Below are positions 7,635-17,697 of a stretch of DNA of 64,000 nt, in pieces. The number at the start of each line of letters is the position of its first letter. Position 1 is the stretch's first letter. Where the stretch lies: contig NZ_PGTZ01000009.1 of NCBI RefSeq assembly GCF_002798015.1, positions 248,001 to 312,000 of the forward strand, given 5' to 3'. Below the pieces are notes generated by a model. That model made no database searches and was not told where the DNA came from. It was given only the letters and a program-made list of their open reading frames with translations. The stretch is from Luteimicrobium subarcticum. GTDB lineage: Bacteria; Actinomycetota; Actinomycetes; Actinomycetales; Cellulomonadaceae. The position numbers were made by a program, and so were the translations under genes.

Positions 7635-8456
7635 TCAGCCCCTCCCGACGACCCGGAGCAGGCGCGCGTGCTCGTACGCCATCCCCAGGTTCGCCTGCCG
7701 CGGGTCGTCGGAACGGCCACGGTGCAGGACGTCGTCGAGGTACCGACGGTCGGCGTCGAGCCGCGCGAGCGCATCGGTGCCGGGTGTCCCGTGCCCCGGC
7801 ACCACGACGTCGGCCGCTGCCGCGTACGGAGCGAGGCGGTCCAGGGCCGCGCGGTACGCGGAGAGGTCGTCGGGGTCGAACGGTAGGGGCAGCTCGACGT
7901 CGCTGAGCATGTCGCCCGCGAGCAGGACGCGCTGGTCGGGCAGCCAGACCGCGGTGTGCCCGGGTGCGTGCCCGTCGTGCACGACGAGCTCCGGCGCGAA
8001 GCCGGGCGGGACGCTCTCGGCCGGCAGCGCGGGCGGGTCGTCGGGCACTGCCCGGACCCGGCCCACGAGGTCGGCCAGGTGCGCCGGGAGGTCGTCGAGC
8101 GCGCGCAGCTCCGCGACCATCGCCTCGCGCCCGTCCTGCGCGAGCCGGGCCGTCGCGACGGACGCCCAGCGCGGTGCGTCGCCGAACCCGGGGTGCCACA
8201 GCAGGTGGTCGTGGTGCGCGTGCGTCGCGAGCCCGCCGACGACGCACAGCCCGCGCCCCCGGACGGCCGCGACGAGCCCGTCCAGCTCGTCCGGGTGCCA
8301 CGCCGGGTCCACGAGCAGCACGTCCGACCCGCCGGCGAGCAGGGTCGACGTCGTCGTCATGGTGCGGCTCGTGGCGACGAGCACGCCCGGCGCGACCTCG
8401 ACGAGCGAGCGGCACGCGGCGGGTGGGTGGCCGGAGGTCGGTGGACGAGTGGTCAC
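7635..8456 (-). CDS. MBL-fold metallo-hydrolase
   Basis: 273 residues with the metallo-beta-lactamase set of metal ligands: HAHHDH at 79-84, GHAPGHT with the third histidine, LLAGDML for the bridging aspartate, and PGHGTPG for the last histidine. The fold hydrolyses thioesters, lactones, phosphodiesters or reactive metabolites; a glyoxalase-II-like role is possible but not shown. GTG start; GGGAG lies about 8 bases upstream. The gene starts 3 bases after the DUF2231 stop and ends one base before the esterase start, so three genes are cotranscribed. Confidence 0.87.
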   Translation of the reverse strand: MTTRPPTSGHPPAACRSLVEVAPGVLVATSRTMTTTSTLLAGGSDVLLVDPAWHPDELDGLVAAVRGRGLCVVGGLATHAHHDHLLWHPGFGDAPRWASVATARLAQDGREAMVAELRALDDLPAHLADLVGRVRAVPDDPPALPAESVPPGFAPELVVHDGHAPGHTAVWLPDQRVLLAGDMLSDVELPLPFDPDDLSAYRAALDRLAPYAAAADVVVPGHGTPGTDALARLDADRRYLDDVLHRGRSDDPRQANLGMAYEHARLLRVVGRG

Positions 8457-8459
8457 ACC

Positions 8460-8978
8460 TCAGTCTCCCGCGGGCTCGCCCATCGCGAGCGTGAGGTGCC
8501 CGCCGAGGAGGCCGCCGACCGACGCCGCCGTCGCGCCGACGAGCCCGGTGAGCACCCCGAGCCCGTGCCGGCCGCGACCCCGCGCGAGCCAGGACAGGGC
8601 GTAGCAGGAGACCGCGACCTCGTTCGCGACGGCGTGCACCGCGCCGACCCGGCGTGCGGCCGTGCCGGTCCGCCGCCAGTCCGCGAACCCGGCGAGCGCG
8701 GTGGGGGCGGCGCTCAGCAGCCCGAGGCCGACGAGCAACCGGGCCGCGTGCCGCGAGCGCTCCCCGCCGACCAGGTCGAGCACGGTGGCCGACGTCCAGA
8801 AGCCGATGGGCAGGTCCGTCAGCGACGGGTGCAGGGCGTGCCCCAGGGGCTTGCCGCGCAGCAGGTCGTCGACGGCGCCGTGCGGGATCGTCGCGGCGAC
8901 GCGGTCGAAGAGCCGCGTCAGCGCGTCCAGCTGCTCGCTGTCCTCGAGCCGTGCGACGGCGTCGTCGAGCGTGGTCAT
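8460..8978 (-). CDS. DUF2231-family membrane protein
   Basis: 172 residues. The motif GHALHPSLTDLPIGFW (47-61) is the signature of DUF2231, followed by about four hydrophobic segments: GFWTSATVLDLVGG, AARLLVGLGLLSAAPTALAGF, AVHAVANEVAVSCYALSWLA and LGVLTGLVGATAASVGGLLGGHL. The family is an inner-membrane protein often found with Rieske or haem proteins, with unknown function; the conserved histidines could bind a metal or haem. First gene of the DUF2231-MBL-esterase operon; start supported by GGGAGGT. Confidence 0.8.
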   Translation of the reverse strand: MTTLDDAVARLEDSEQLDALTRLFDRVAATIPHGAVDDLLRGKPLGHALHPSLTDLPIGFWTSATVLDLVGGERSRHAARLLVGLGLLSAAPTALAGFADWRRTGTAARRVGAVHAVANEVAVSCYALSWLARGRGRHGLGVLTGLVGATAASVGGLLGGHLTLAMGEPAGD

Positions 8979-9123
8979 CGGGACCTCCCGGGGTGCGTCG
9001 GTGTGTCGGTCACTCCCAGTCGACGCCCGGGAGGGCTTCCACGCACCCGCTCAGTTCCTGTCGTGCCGCCGGTCCATGTGGTGAGGGCCGTCAACCAGCC
9101 AACCACCGAACAAGGAGCCGGCG

Positions 9124-9465
9124 ATGACGAAGTACCTGATCTCGTTCCCCAGCGGAGTCATGGATGCCACGGAGGAGGAGATGCCGGCGGTGTCGGACGA
9201 CTCGCACGCCGTCATCGAGGAGGCGAAGGCTGCTGGCGTGTACGTGTTCGGCGGCGGTGTCGACGAGTCGGTCGCCCCCGTGCTCGTCGCGGGCGACGGC
9301 ACCGTCAGCACGGACCTCTACCCGAGGACGCGGCAGCTGCAGGGGGGCTTCTGCGTCCTCGAGGTCCCGACACGCGCGGAGGCCGAGCAGTGGGCTGCGC
9401 GCATCGCCGCAGCGTGCCGGTGCCAGCAGGAGCTGCAGGCGTTCGGGTTCGACCCCGCGTCCTGA
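9124..9465 (+). CDS. YCII-related (DGPF) family protein
   Basis: 113 residues starting MTKYLISFPSGVM and containing a VIEEAKAAGVYVFGGGVDES segment and a GGFCVLEVPTRAEAEQWAARIAAACRC segment, typical of the ferredoxin-like-fold YCII proteins that often sit near ECF sigma factors. No biochemical function is assigned to most members. AAGGAG stands 7 bases before the ATG. No sigma factor gene is adjacent here. It converges with the large surface-protein gene, 10 bases between stops. Confidence 0.8.
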   Translation: MTKYLISFPSGVMDATEEEMPAVSDDSHAVIEEAKAAGVYVFGGGVDESVAPVLVAGDGTVSTDLYPRTRQLQGGFCVLEVPTRAEAEQWAARIAAACRCQQELQAFGFDPAS

Positions 9466-9475
9466 CCGGGGTCGG

Positions 9476-12400
9476 TCAGGTCCGGCGCCGCGCCACCAGC
9501 ACGAACGCTCCGCCGAGCACGAGCAGCGCCAGCACGGCCAGCAGGGGGCGCCGCACGTCGGCACCCGTGACGGCGAGGTCCGAAGGCGTCGTGCCGGTCG
9601 GCGACGGCACCGGTGCGGCCGTGGTCGGGCCGGTCGTGGTCGGGCTCGTCGTGGGGCTGACGGTCGGCGTCGCGGTCGACGGCGTCGGGGTGGGGGTCGG
9701 CGTGTCCGGCGTGAAGGTGTTCGTCACGGTGACCACCGGGACGGTGTCGTCGCCCGGGCCGAGCGTGACCGTGCCGGAGATGTCAGGGTCCTGCCAGGCG
9801 CCGTCGTCGACGACGGCCGGGGGGTCCTCGGTGACCGTGCAGGTCGCACCGACGGGCAGGTCGGACGCGACGGTCGTCGTGCCCCCGCCGGTGAGCTCCC
9901 ACGCGCCCGAGCCGACGACGGTCGACGCGTCCGGGTAGGTGCACTGCCACGTGCCGGTGTACGTGGTGCCGTCAGGCACGAGACCGCCGGAGTCCTCGAC
10001 GTCCTTGAGGATCTCGAACCCCGTCGACGCGACGCGCGTGTTCGTCACCGTGAAGCCGCCCTCGGGCGTCCCGTCGCTCACGAGCGTCCAGCCGTCCGGG
10101 TCGACCGTGGTGTCGAAGCTCGGGTCGGCGTCCTCGGTGACCCGCACCTGGGTGCCGGCCGGCCAGGTGTCGGGCGCGACCGGCGCGTCGGCGGTGTCGC
10201 CGTCGCCGAGCGTGAGCGTCGTGCTCGGCAGCGGGTCGCCGCGGAAGTCCCGGGCGTCGACCGTGATCGTGTACGTCGCGTCGGGGTCGACCCACAGGCC
10301 GGCGTCGTCCACCACCTTCGTGACGGTCGTGTCGACGTCCGCGACGAACCCGGCGTCGATCGTCGGGTCGTTCTCGCCCGGGTCGCCCGCGGTGTAGGGG
10401 ACCTCGCCCGTGGTCGGGTCGGCGTCCGAGTCGACCGAGTCGTTCGTCCCGGCGTCCTGCGCCGTGAACGACACGTCGGTCCACGGCACCGTCCCGAAGG
10501 TGGAGTCGTCGTCGAACGCGTCCCCGCTGGTCGGCTTCACGAACTGGACCGTGTAGTCGCCGCCGTCCGGGTCGAAGCCGTCGATGTCCGGGTCGTCCGT
10601 CGCGAAGTAGTACTGGCCGTTCGCGTCGGTCGTCGTCGTGGCGATCTGGTTGCCGTCCGCGTCGAGCAGGTTCACGGTCACGCCGGGCAGCGGCGGCTCG
10701 TCCGCGTCCTGGACGCCGTCCTGGTCGGCGTCGAACCACACCACGTTGCCGATCTGCAGCGGAGCGAGAGGCAGCAGCGTCGACACGTCCCCGAGGCCGC
10801 CGGCCTTCTGCAGCGCGCCCGCGAGGTCCTGGTCCTGCACCACTCGCGCTCGCTGCGACTCGCCCGTCGTCCCCGATCCGGCCGACGTGTCGAACCACGA
10901 GAACCCGTTCGTCCGGAAGTCGACCGCCGGGTCGAACGCCGTGCTGAGCAGCTCGTCGACGCCCGGCAGCCGGGTCAGTGCGCCTGTCGTGTTCTCGTGG
11001 TGGACCTGCTCCGCCGGGTCGGCGAACACGTTCGAGTCGTCGAGGAACTCTCCGCCGCCCGGCCCCTCCACGTTGCCCGGCGACGCACCCGTCACCCCGC
11101 CCGCCGCACCGTCCGACTCGAGCGTCAGCGTGCCGTCCGCCGCCTTCGCCGCGAGGAGCGTGTCGCCCTGGCTGTAGCCCTCGAACCCGTGCTCGGTGCT
11201 CGAGTTCGTGCCGTCCGGCCCGACGTCGTAGTTGCCGGCCTGCAGCGAGAACCGGTCCTGCATGCCGATCGCGACGTCGCCGTCCGCGGTGAGCTCGATC
11301 GAGCTCACCAGCGGTTGCGCCCAACCGATGCCGGCCGTGCCCGGGTCGCTGATGCCCATGAGGTTCGCACCGAACTGGTACGTCCCGTCGCCCTGGGCCT
11401 GCGTCCACGGGTGCCAGTGGCAGAACCGCAGCGTGCGCTGGTCGGCCTCGCCGGCCGTGCCGCACGCGACGCCCCACACCAGGCCGCGCTGGAAGTCGAG
11501 GGGGGTGTCCAGGACCTGGCTCGACGCGCTCCCGAGCGCGCCGAGGTCCGACTCCGGGGCCGACCGGACGACCGCGTGCGAATCCGAGACGAACCACTCG
11601 TCGTCGTCCACCGCGCCGTCCGCGGGCGGCGGCTGGTCGCCTGCCGACGCGTCCTGCACGTACCCGACGTAGACGGTGCCGTGCAGGACGGACACCGCCC
11701 ACGGCCGGTCGTCGGGGCCGAGGTTCAGGTCCTGCGACCCGATGTACTGCGGAACGACCCCCGACACGTCGACCAGCTCGAGCCGCTTCTGCGTGAGGTT
11801 CATGACGTAGAGGGTGTTGCCGTCCGAGGACAGGGCCATGCCGCCCAGGCCGATCGTGCCCGCGGTGTCGTACACGTCGCCGTCGGCGGCGGTGACGTTG
11901 AACGCCCCGAGCTCGCGGCCCGCCGTGCTCAGGTCGACGCCGTCGGGGTTGAGGTCGACGTCACCCTGCCCGTCGAGGTCGAAGTAGGGGCGCGCGGCGC
12001 CGGGCGTCCCGATCTCGCCGGTGCTCGGGTCCATGACGCGCGGGACGACGTAGATCCCGCCCAGCCCCAGGGGGCCGAGGTCGACCTGGCGCTTGAGCAC
12101 GGCGGACGCGAACACGTCGCCCGTCGACCGTTGCGTCGCGAGCCCCCAGACGCCGCCGACCTGGCTCACGGTCGCGAGCGTCGTGCGGCTCTCGGCGAGG
12201 TCCGAACCGTTGAACGCCGGTGCGCTGCCCGGCGACGTCGCACCCGTCTGCCACGGGTACGCGACGATCGCGGGCTGGTTCGCGACCTGCTGCTCGGTGC
12301 GGTCGCCCGAGTAGTGGATCGCGGTCACGACGGGCGTGTCGACGCCCGCGGACGAGTAGTCGTCCGGCGCGTTGATCCCGAAGTCCAGGCCGGTGTCGCC

Positions 12401-12808
12401 CACCTGCGCGAGCTGGACGTCGCTGCCGCTCTCACCAGCGCCCGCGCCGAGCACCGAGTAGGACGGCTCGTACCCGTCCGGCAGGTCGGAGAACTGGAGG
12501 CGGACGTCGGCGCTGTCGGCTCCGGTCACCGCCACGGAGTAGGTGCCGTCGGCCGCCGAGCGGGCTGTCCCGACCGTCGCGCCCTCGCGGTCGACGGCGG
12601 TCACGAGGACGCCCGCGACACCGCGGTCCACCGGGACGCCCGCGCCGCCCGCGGTGTCCAGCACGCCATTCGAGTCGAAGTCCTGGAACACGGTGCCCGA
12701 CACCGAGCCGTCGACGGCGAGAGCCGGCGTGCCCGACGTCGCGACGACCAGGGCGGTGACGAAGGCGCCGACGAGCGCGATCCCGCCGCGTGCTCCCCGC
12801 ACTCCCAT
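9476..12808 (-). CDS. large LAVTG-anchored surface protein with SdrD_B and DUF5979 domains
   Basis: 1110 residues. A signal peptide (1-31, ending ALA) leads to a first SdrD_B-type Cna-like domain ([21 protein letters not shown]), then a long beta-propeller-like region (about 130-640), a second SdrD_B domain from about 683 ([20 protein letters not shown]), two DUF5979-type domains (about 823-925 and 929-1030), a Thr/Pro/Ser linker, and a sorting signal: LAVTG (1078-1082), a hydrophobic helix and a RRRT tail. LAXTG is the motif of class E sortases of high-GC actinobacteria, so the protein is probably bound to the cell wall. Start at 12808 is fixed by AGGAG six bases away and by the signal peptide. 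Likely adhesion or structural role; ligand unknown. Confidence 0.88.
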   Translation of the reverse strand: MGVRGARGGIALVGAFVTALVVATSGTPALAVDGSVSGTVFQDFDSNGVLDTAGGAGVPVDRGVAGVLVTAVDREGATVGTARSAADGTYSVAVTGADSADVRLQFSDLPDGYEPSYSVLGAGAGESGSDVQLAQVGDTGLDFGINAPDDYSSAGVDTPVVTAIHYSGDRTEQQVANQPAIVAYPWQTGATSPGSAPAFNGSDLAESRTTLATVSQVGGVWGLATQRSTGDVFASAVLKRQVDLGPLGLGGIYVVPRVMDPSTGEIGTPGAARPYFDLDGQGDVDLNPDGVDLSTAGRELGAFNVTAADGDVYDTAGTIGLGGMALSSDGNTLYVMNLTQKRLELVDVSGVVPQYIGSQDLNLGPDDRPWAVSVLHGTVYVGYVQDASAGDQPPPADGAVDDDEWFVSDSHAVVRSAPESDLGALGSASSQVLDTPLDFQRGLVWGVACGTAGEADQRTLRFCHWHPWTQAQGDGTYQFGANLMGISDPGTAGIGWAQPLVSSIELTADGDVAIGMQDRFSLQAGNYDVGPDGTNSSTEHGFEGYSQGDTLLAAKAADGTLTLESDGAAGGVTGASPGNVEGPGGGEFLDDSNVFADPAEQVHHENTTGALTRLPGVDELLSTAFDPAVDFRTNGFSWFDTSAGSGTTGESQRARVVQDQDLAGALQKAGGLGDVSTLLPLAPLQIGNVVWFDADQDGVQDADEPPLPGVTVNLLDADGNQIATTTTDANGQYYFATDDPDIDGFDPDGGDYTVQFVKPTSGDAFDDDSTFGTVPWTDVSFTAQDAGTNDSVDSDADPTTGEVPYTAGDPGENDPTIDAGFVADVDTTVTKVVDDAGLWVDPDATYTITVDARDFRGDPLPSTTLTLGDGDTADAPVAPDTWPAGTQVRVTEDADPSFDTTVDPDGWTLVSDGTPEGGFTVTNTRVASTGFEILKDVEDSGGLVPDGTTYTGTWQCTYPDASTVVGSGAWELTGGGTTTVASDLPVGATCTVTEDPPAVVDDGAWQDPDISGTVTLGPGDDTVPVVTVTNTFTPDTPTPTPTPSTATPTVSPTTSPTTTGPTTAAPVPSPTGTTPSDLAVTGADVRRPLLAVLALLVLGGAFVLVARRRT

Positions 12809-12915
12809 GTCGCTCCTGTGACTCGCCTGCTGGGTCCCCCGGTCCGGACAGTATTCCCCCGGTGTGGTTCGTGCGCGCGGGGACGCGCAGCGGTCGTCCC
12901 GACGGGTTCTGGGGG

Positions 12916-14100
12916 TCAGTCCCGGAGGACCGAGCCGAGCCCGCGTCCGGGGGTGAAACCCGGCAGGACCAGGAACGACGCGGACGCCGTGGCACGCGTG
13001 AACGCCATGAGGGCGTCCTGCTCGTCGAGCCGCTGCTGGGTGCGGACGAACAGGTCGGTGTCGGCGCCGAACGCCATGAACAGCAGGCCTTCCGCGCCCG
13101 GGCCGTCGGCGTAGGAGTAGCTGCGGCGCAGCATGAGCCCGTCGAGGCCGGCGGGCAGCGGGTGCGCCCGGCGGACGTGCGCGTCCGCGGGCACGAGGTA
13201 CTGGCCGTCGTCCGTCTTGGCGTTCAGGTCGGGGCCGTCCGCCTGGGTTCCTCCGCTGAGGGGTGCGCCGGTCGCGCGCTCGCGCCCGATGGTGCGCTGC
13301 TGCGCGTCGACCGGCTGCGCGCCGAACCGGGCGACGTCGATCGGCATGCGCCGCACGACGAGGGTGGTCGCTCCCCGCGGCGTGCGGCTCCACACGGTCG
13401 CGGCGAGCTCGGCGTCGGTGCGCGGGATGCTCAGCCCGTCGTGGAAGCCGAGCAGGTTGCGCGCGGCGAGCCCCTCCGGCGGCCCGGCGAACCCCGTCGC
13501 GGTCCAGCGGACGTCCAGCCCGGTCTCGTCGCGCAGCGCCAGCACGGCACGGGCGGCGGCCGGCCCCACGTCGCAGCGCACGAGGAGCAGCACGTCCCCG
13601 CCCTCCGTGGCGGGGGAGAGGTCGTCGCGGGCGAACGCGGGCAGCGGCTGCGCGGCGGGGGCGTCGTCGCCGAGGAACGCCGCCGCGACCCGCGGCCCGA
13701 CGCCGACGGTGACGGTGAGTCGCGTGGGTGTCAGGCCGCCCAGCCCGGGGTCCGTGCCCACGACGAGCGTCGTGACGCGCTCGCCGACGCGGTCGAGCAG
13801 GTCCGCGACGTCGTCGCGGGACGGCAGGCGCGCGGGCAGGTCCAGCACCGCGAGCTCGACGTGTCGCTGCAGCGCCGCCGGACGGTCGACGCCGGCCTGG
13901 TGGTCGCCGTGGGGGTCGACGCCCGGGGTCCCGGCCGACGTGGTCGGGGTCGCCCGGCCCGTCGATCCGCCGTCGAGCGCCGCGACGCCGCCCGCGCCCA
14001 CGAGCACGCCGCCCGCCGCGCCCGTGACGGCGCCGAGCAGGAACCGCCGGCGGCTCGGCGCGTCGGGCGCCGCCGTCTCGTCCGCGTCGTGGCCGGTCAT
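12916..14100 (-). CDS. Tat-exported DyP-type peroxidase
   Basis: 394 residues. [16 protein letters not shown] (16-31) is a twin-arginine signal. The mature part has the DyP layout: [13 protein letters not shown] early, [10 protein letters not shown] in the middle, GFHDGLS (the GxxDG motif bearing the catalytic aspartate), a candidate proximal histidine in DAHVRRAHP, and [10 protein letters not shown] with the conserved arginine. DyP enzymes use haem and hydrogen peroxide to oxidise dyes, phenolics or lignin fragments, and EfeB members take part in iron uptake. No EfeO/EfeU genes are adjacent, so a phenolic-oxidising role is as likely. Confidence 0.88.
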   Translation of the reverse strand: MTGHDADETAAPDAPSRRRFLLGAVTGAAGGVLVGAGGVAALDGGSTGRATPTTSAGTPGVDPHGDHQAGVDRPAALQRHVELAVLDLPARLPSRDDVADLLDRVGERVTTLVVGTDPGLGGLTPTRLTVTVGVGPRVAAAFLGDDAPAAQPLPAFARDDLSPATEGGDVLLLVRCDVGPAAARAVLALRDETGLDVRWTATGFAGPPEGLAARNLLGFHDGLSIPRTDAELAATVWSRTPRGATTLVVRRMPIDVARFGAQPVDAQQRTIGRERATGAPLSGGTQADGPDLNAKTDDGQYLVPADAHVRRAHPLPAGLDGLMLRRSYSYADGPGAEGLLFMAFGADTDLFVRTQQRLDEQDALMAFTRATASASFLVLPGFTPGRGLGSVLRD

Positions 14101-14171
14101 GGGCCGAACACTACTGACCGGCCTGCGCCGACCCGCGCCGACCCGTTACCGCCCGGTCATAGACTGCGCGG

Positions 14172-15551
14172 ATGCTGCGCGCGAGCACCGCCCGCCGGAC
14201 CGTCCCGACGGTCGTCCGCACGCTGTCCGGTGCCGTGCTCGGCGCCGCGCTGCTGCTCGGGGCGCTCGCCGGGTGCACGTCGGGATCGTCGCCCGCTCCG
14301 ACCCCCGGCGCGTCGGGGACTGCGTCGACCGGGGGGACGGGCAGCACGCCCGGCACGATCCGCGTGCCGCAGGACGCCACCACCATCCAGGGCGCCCTCG
14401 ACCGGGCCGCGCCAGGGGACACCGTCCTCGTCTCCCCGGGGACGTACGAGGAGTCCGTCGCGGTCCGCACCCAGGACGTCGTGCTGCGGGGTACCGACCG
14501 TGGCGGGGTCGTCCTCGACGGCGGCGGCCTGCGGCCCAACGGCGTCGTCGTCACCGCACCGGGCGTGCAGGTCGAGAACCTCACCGTGCGGGACTACACG
14601 CTCAACGGCGTCCTCGTCACCGGGCTCACCCAGGACGGCGGCCTCGCCCGGGGCAGCGACGGGTACACGCGCCTCGACCCGGACAGGTACCCGCCGTTGC
14701 AGGGCTTCGCGGTCCGGTACGTCACCGCGTCGAACAACGGCCTGTACGGCGTGTACGCGTTCGACGCGCAGCACGGCGTGATCGAGCAGAGCTACGCGTC
14801 CGGGTCGGCCGACTCGGGGTTCTACGTCGGCCAGTGCCGGCACTGCGACATCGTGGTGCGCGACAACGTCGCCGAGCTCAACGCCGTCGGGTACGAGCAG
14901 ACGAACGCGAGCGACTCCGTGACCGTCGTCGGGAACCGCTTCACGTCGAACCGGGTGGGAGCCTCCCTGATGTCCGACTACCAGGAGGCGTTCGAGCCGC
15001 AGCACGGCACCGCCCTCGTCGGGAACGTCGTGTCCGACAACCACGCGGCGCAGACGCCCGCGCAGGCCGACGGCGCCTGGGGCGTCGGCGTCGCCGTCTC
15101 GGGCGGCCAGGACGACGAGATCCGGCGCAACCGTGTCACCGGCAACCCGTCCGTCGGCATCCAGATCGCCTCCGCCGAGGACATCCCGCCCGACGGCGTC
15201 CGCGTGGTCGGGAACCGGGCGACGGGCAACGGCACCGACGTCGCGTACCTCGCGTCGGCGCGCGCGCCCGGCGCCGGGCTGTGCGCGCAGGGGAACGTCC
15301 TGCGGACGACCCTGCCCGCAGGCCTGCTCGACGACTGGTCCTGTACCGGGGGCGGGAGCGCGCGCGCCGCCGGCGGGACGCTCGAACGGCCCGACGCGCC
15401 CCCCGGGATCTCGTTCCGCGACGTGCAGGCGCCGCCGACGCAGCCCTCGATGCCGGACGACGCGCCCACCGGCGCCCGCGCCCCGGACGTCGACGTGGAC
15501 GCCGTGCGCGTCCCCGCCGCGGACCTGCTCGCCGACAGGACGCACGGGTGA
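14172..15551 (+). CDS. lipoprotein with right-handed parallel beta-helix
   Basis: 459 residues. Signal peptide with lipobox LAGC (Cys35), then a Ser/Gly/Thr linker. From about 60, IRVPQDATTIQGALDRAAPGDTVLVSPGTYEESVAV opens a right-handed beta-helix of the PL6/NosD/periplasmic copper-binding type; repeated rungs such as VVVTAPGVQVENLTVRDYTLNG, VVRDNVAELNAVGYEQ, VTVVGNRFTSNRVGASL and IRRNRVTGNPSVGIQI follow. These folds bind or cleave polysaccharides; no catalytic residues can be assigned here. It ends with a Pro-rich region. The next lipoprotein gene overlaps it by GTGA, so the two are made together and probably act together at the outer face of the membrane. Confidence 0.8.
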   Translation: MLRASTARRTVPTVVRTLSGAVLGAALLLGALAGCTSGSSPAPTPGASGTASTGGTGSTPGTIRVPQDATTIQGALDRAAPGDTVLVSPGTYEESVAVRTQDVVLRGTDRGGVVLDGGGLRPNGVVVTAPGVQVENLTVRDYTLNGVLVTGLTQDGGLARGSDGYTRLDPDRYPPLQGFAVRYVTASNNGLYGVYAFDAQHGVIEQSYASGSADSGFYVGQCRHCDIVVRDNVAELNAVGYEQTNASDSVTVVGNRFTSNRVGASLMSDYQEAFEPQHGTALVGNVVSDNHAAQTPAQADGAWGVGVAVSGGQDDEIRRNRVTGNPSVGIQIASAEDIPPDGVRVVGNRATGNGTDVAYLASARAPGAGLCAQGNVLRTTLPAGLLDDWSCTGGGSARAAGGTLERPDAPPGISFRDVQAPPTQPSMPDDAPTGARAPDVDVDAVRVPAADLLADRTHG

Positions 15552-16339
15552 GCGCGGCGCGACCGGCGGGGATGCGCGTCGCCGGCACGGGTCTGGTCGT
15601 CGCGATCGCCGTGGCGCTCGCGGGCTGCACGGGTTCGGGTCCGAACGGCGGGGGTGCGGGCGGCGGTGGTGCGACGACGAGCGCGCCCGCGGCGTCCGCG
15701 CGCCCGGTCACGTCGGACGAGGCCGACCGGCTCGCCGTCGCACGGTTCGACGTGTGGGACCAGCAGTGGACGGACGTCGACCTGCGCGTGCCGGTCCAGG
15801 GCGACGTGCTCCACCTGACCGGGCGCGCGGACATGCGCGACCACGAGGCGTTCGCGCACGTCACCTCGCGCGAGGGCGACGCCCTCCTGCAGTGGACGCT
15901 CACCGGCAAGGCCGTCGTCCCGGCCACAGGGGACTCGCTCCTCCCCACGCCCGCACCGACGTCCGGCTGGCAGGCCGCCGCGATGGTGGCCGACGACCCG
16001 CTCGACGCCGCCCTCGTGCTCACCCTGAACCTCGCGTCCGACCGCCCCGAGAACCCCGTGCTGCTCCAGCAGAACGGCGCCCGCTGGGTGGGCACCGGGA
16101 CGGTCGACGGCACGGAGGTCGACCTGTTCACCGCGCCGGCGGGGGGTGCCGCGACCGACGGCCCCACCGGCGGCACCGCCGACGCGCGCGACAACCCCCT
16201 CGTCCGGTACGCGGTCGACGCGAAGGGGTACCTGCGCCAGGTGACGGCCGACACCGGAGCGAGCGAGCCGCTGGTCGTCACGCTCACCCCGTCGGACGAC
16301 AGCACGCCGATCGACCTCGTGCCCGCGCTGAAGAACTGA
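15548..16339 (+). CDS. lipoprotein of unknown function, coupled to the beta-helix protein
   Basis: 263 residues from a GTG whose last two bases begin the TGA of the previous gene (GTGA overlap). Signal peptide with lipobox LAGC (Cys27) and a Gly/Ala/Thr linker. The rest (ARFDVWDQQWTDVDLRVPVQGDVLHLTGRADMRDH...) is predicted beta-rich and resembles secreted lipoproteins of the LppX/LprG shape in having long antiparallel strands, but I do not recognise a specific family. It is too short in this frame without the GTG start: the next ATG is within the signal peptide. Function unknown. Confidence 0.72.
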   Translation: MSAARPAGMRVAGTGLVVAIAVALAGCTGSGPNGGGAGGGGATTSAPAASARPVTSDEADRLAVARFDVWDQQWTDVDLRVPVQGDVLHLTGRADMRDHEAFAHVTSREGDALLQWTLTGKAVVPATGDSLLPTPAPTSGWQAAAMVADDPLDAALVLTLNLASDRPENPVLLQQNGARWVGTGTVDGTEVDLFTAPAGGAATDGPTGGTADARDNPLVRYAVDAKGYLRQVTADTGASEPLVVTLTPSDDSTPIDLVPALKN

Positions 16340-16362
16340 GCGCACCGCGGCACGATGAGCGC

Positions 16363-17637
16363 ATGACCGCGCTGACGTCCGACGAGCTCACCGCCCTCTA
16401 CACCGACCTCCACGCGCACCCCGAGATCGCGTTCCAGGAGCACCGCACCGCCGGCATCGTCGCCGGCCGCCTGCGAGGCCTGGGGTACGACGTCCACGAG
16501 GGCATCGGCGGGACGGGGGTCGCCGCGGTCCTCGCGCGGGGCGACGGCCCGACCGTGCTGCTGCGCGCCGACATGGACGGCCTGCCCGTGACCGAGCGCA
16601 CCGGGCTGCCGTACGCGTCGACGGACACGGCCGTCACCCCTGAGGGGACCGAGTCGGGCACCATGCACGCGTGCGGGCACGACGTCCACACGACGTGCCT
16701 GCTCGGCGCGGCGGCGGCGCTCGCGGACGACGACGCCTGGTCGGGCACGCTCGTCCTCGTGTTCCAGCCGGCCGAGGAGGTCGGCGCGGGCGCGCGCGCG
16801 ATGGTCGACGACGGCCTGTACGACACGGTCCCGACGCCCGACGTGGTGCTGGGCCAGCACGTCATGCCGTTCCCCGTGGGCGTGGTGAACCTGACCGTCG
16901 GCACCGCGATGGCGGCGGCCGACTCGCTGCGGATCACCCTGCACGGCAAGGGCGGGCACGGGTCGATGCCGGAGTCCACGGTCGACCCGGTGCTCATGGC
17001 GGCGGCCACGGTGCAGCGGCTCCAGGGCATCGTGTCCCGCGAGGTGGGCGCCACGCAGGCGGCCGTCGTGACGGTCGGTGCGCTGCGCGCCGGGACGCAG
17101 GCCAACATCATCCCGGACCGCGCCGAGCTGCTCGTGAACGTCCGCACGTTCGACCAGGCCGTCCGGACGAAGGTCCTCGGGTCGATCCGCCGGATCGTCG
17201 AGGCGGAGGCCACGGCGTCGGGCGCCCCGGAGCCCCCGGAGTTGGAGGACATCGCCACGTTCAACCTCACCGTCAACGACCCGGACGCGTCGGCTCGCAC
17301 CACCGCGGCGCTGCAGCGGACGCTCGACGCGCAGCGTGCCGCGATCACGGCGGCGGGCGGTGCCCCCACGATCATCGACATCGGGCCGGCGGCCGGCTCG
17401 GAGGACGTGTGCGACCTCGCCACCGCGGCCGGCGTGCCGCTCGTGTACTGGAACCTCGGGGGCTTCTCGCCCGCGCTGTTCGCCGGGTTCGACCCGGCCG
17501 CCGCGCAGGGCGGCGGGTTCCGCCTGCCCGACGGCGTCGCCCCGAACCACTCGCCGTTCTTCGCACCCGTCGCGCAGCCGACGCTCGACCTGGGCGTCGC
17601 GCTGCTCGTCGACGCCGCGCGGGAGTGGCTGGGCTGA
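16363..17637 (+). CDS. M20-family amidohydrolase
   Basis: 424 residues. LHAHPEIAFQEHRTA opens the domain; LLRADMDGLPVTERTGLPYAS, MHACGHDVHTTCLLGAA (metal ligands), VFQPAEEVGAGARAM (general base and metal) and a dimerisation domain with KGGHGSMPESTVDPV follow. This is the M20D/HipO-IAA-amino-acid hydrolase group that cleaves N-acyl or N-aroyl amino acids. Length is a little above the usual 390-400. Start at 16363 lies 23 bases after the lipoprotein stop, so it may be cotranscribed. No export signal. Confidence 0.88.
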   Translation: MTALTSDELTALYTDLHAHPEIAFQEHRTAGIVAGRLRGLGYDVHEGIGGTGVAAVLARGDGPTVLLRADMDGLPVTERTGLPYASTDTAVTPEGTESGTMHACGHDVHTTCLLGAAAALADDDAWSGTLVLVFQPAEEVGAGARAMVDDGLYDTVPTPDVVLGQHVMPFPVGVVNLTVGTAMAAADSLRITLHGKGGHGSMPESTVDPVLMAAATVQRLQGIVSREVGATQAAVVTVGALRAGTQANIIPDRAELLVNVRTFDQAVRTKVLGSIRRIVEAEATASGAPEPPELEDIATFNLTVNDPDASARTTAALQRTLDAQRAAITAAGGAPTIIDIGPAAGSEDVCDLATAAGVPLVYWNLGGFSPALFAGFDPAAAQGGGFRLPDGVAPNHSPFFAPVAQPTLDLGVALLVDAAREWLG

Positions 17638-17642
17638 GCCGC

Positions 17643-17680
17643 CCGGCGCGCGCCCGTCCCGCGGGTCGGGCGCGCGCCGG
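17643..17680. terminator. bidirectional hairpin between convergent genes
   Basis: CCGGCGCGCGCCCG (17643-17656) pairs perfectly with CGGGCGCGCGCCGG (17667-17680) around a 10-base loop that is itself CCCGCGGG-like. It lies just after the amidohydrolase stop (17637) and before the stop of the convergent hydrolase (17698). There is no U tract, as is common for terminators in high-GC actinobacteria. Confidence 0.75.
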
Positions 17681-17697
17681 CACAGGTCATTCGGGGG

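Noticed and set aside
9164-13114. Long plus-strand frame of about 1,300 codons over the surface protein gene
   Set aside because: Antisense to the DUF5979/SdrD_B protein; composition is Arg-rich and low-complexity with no fold.
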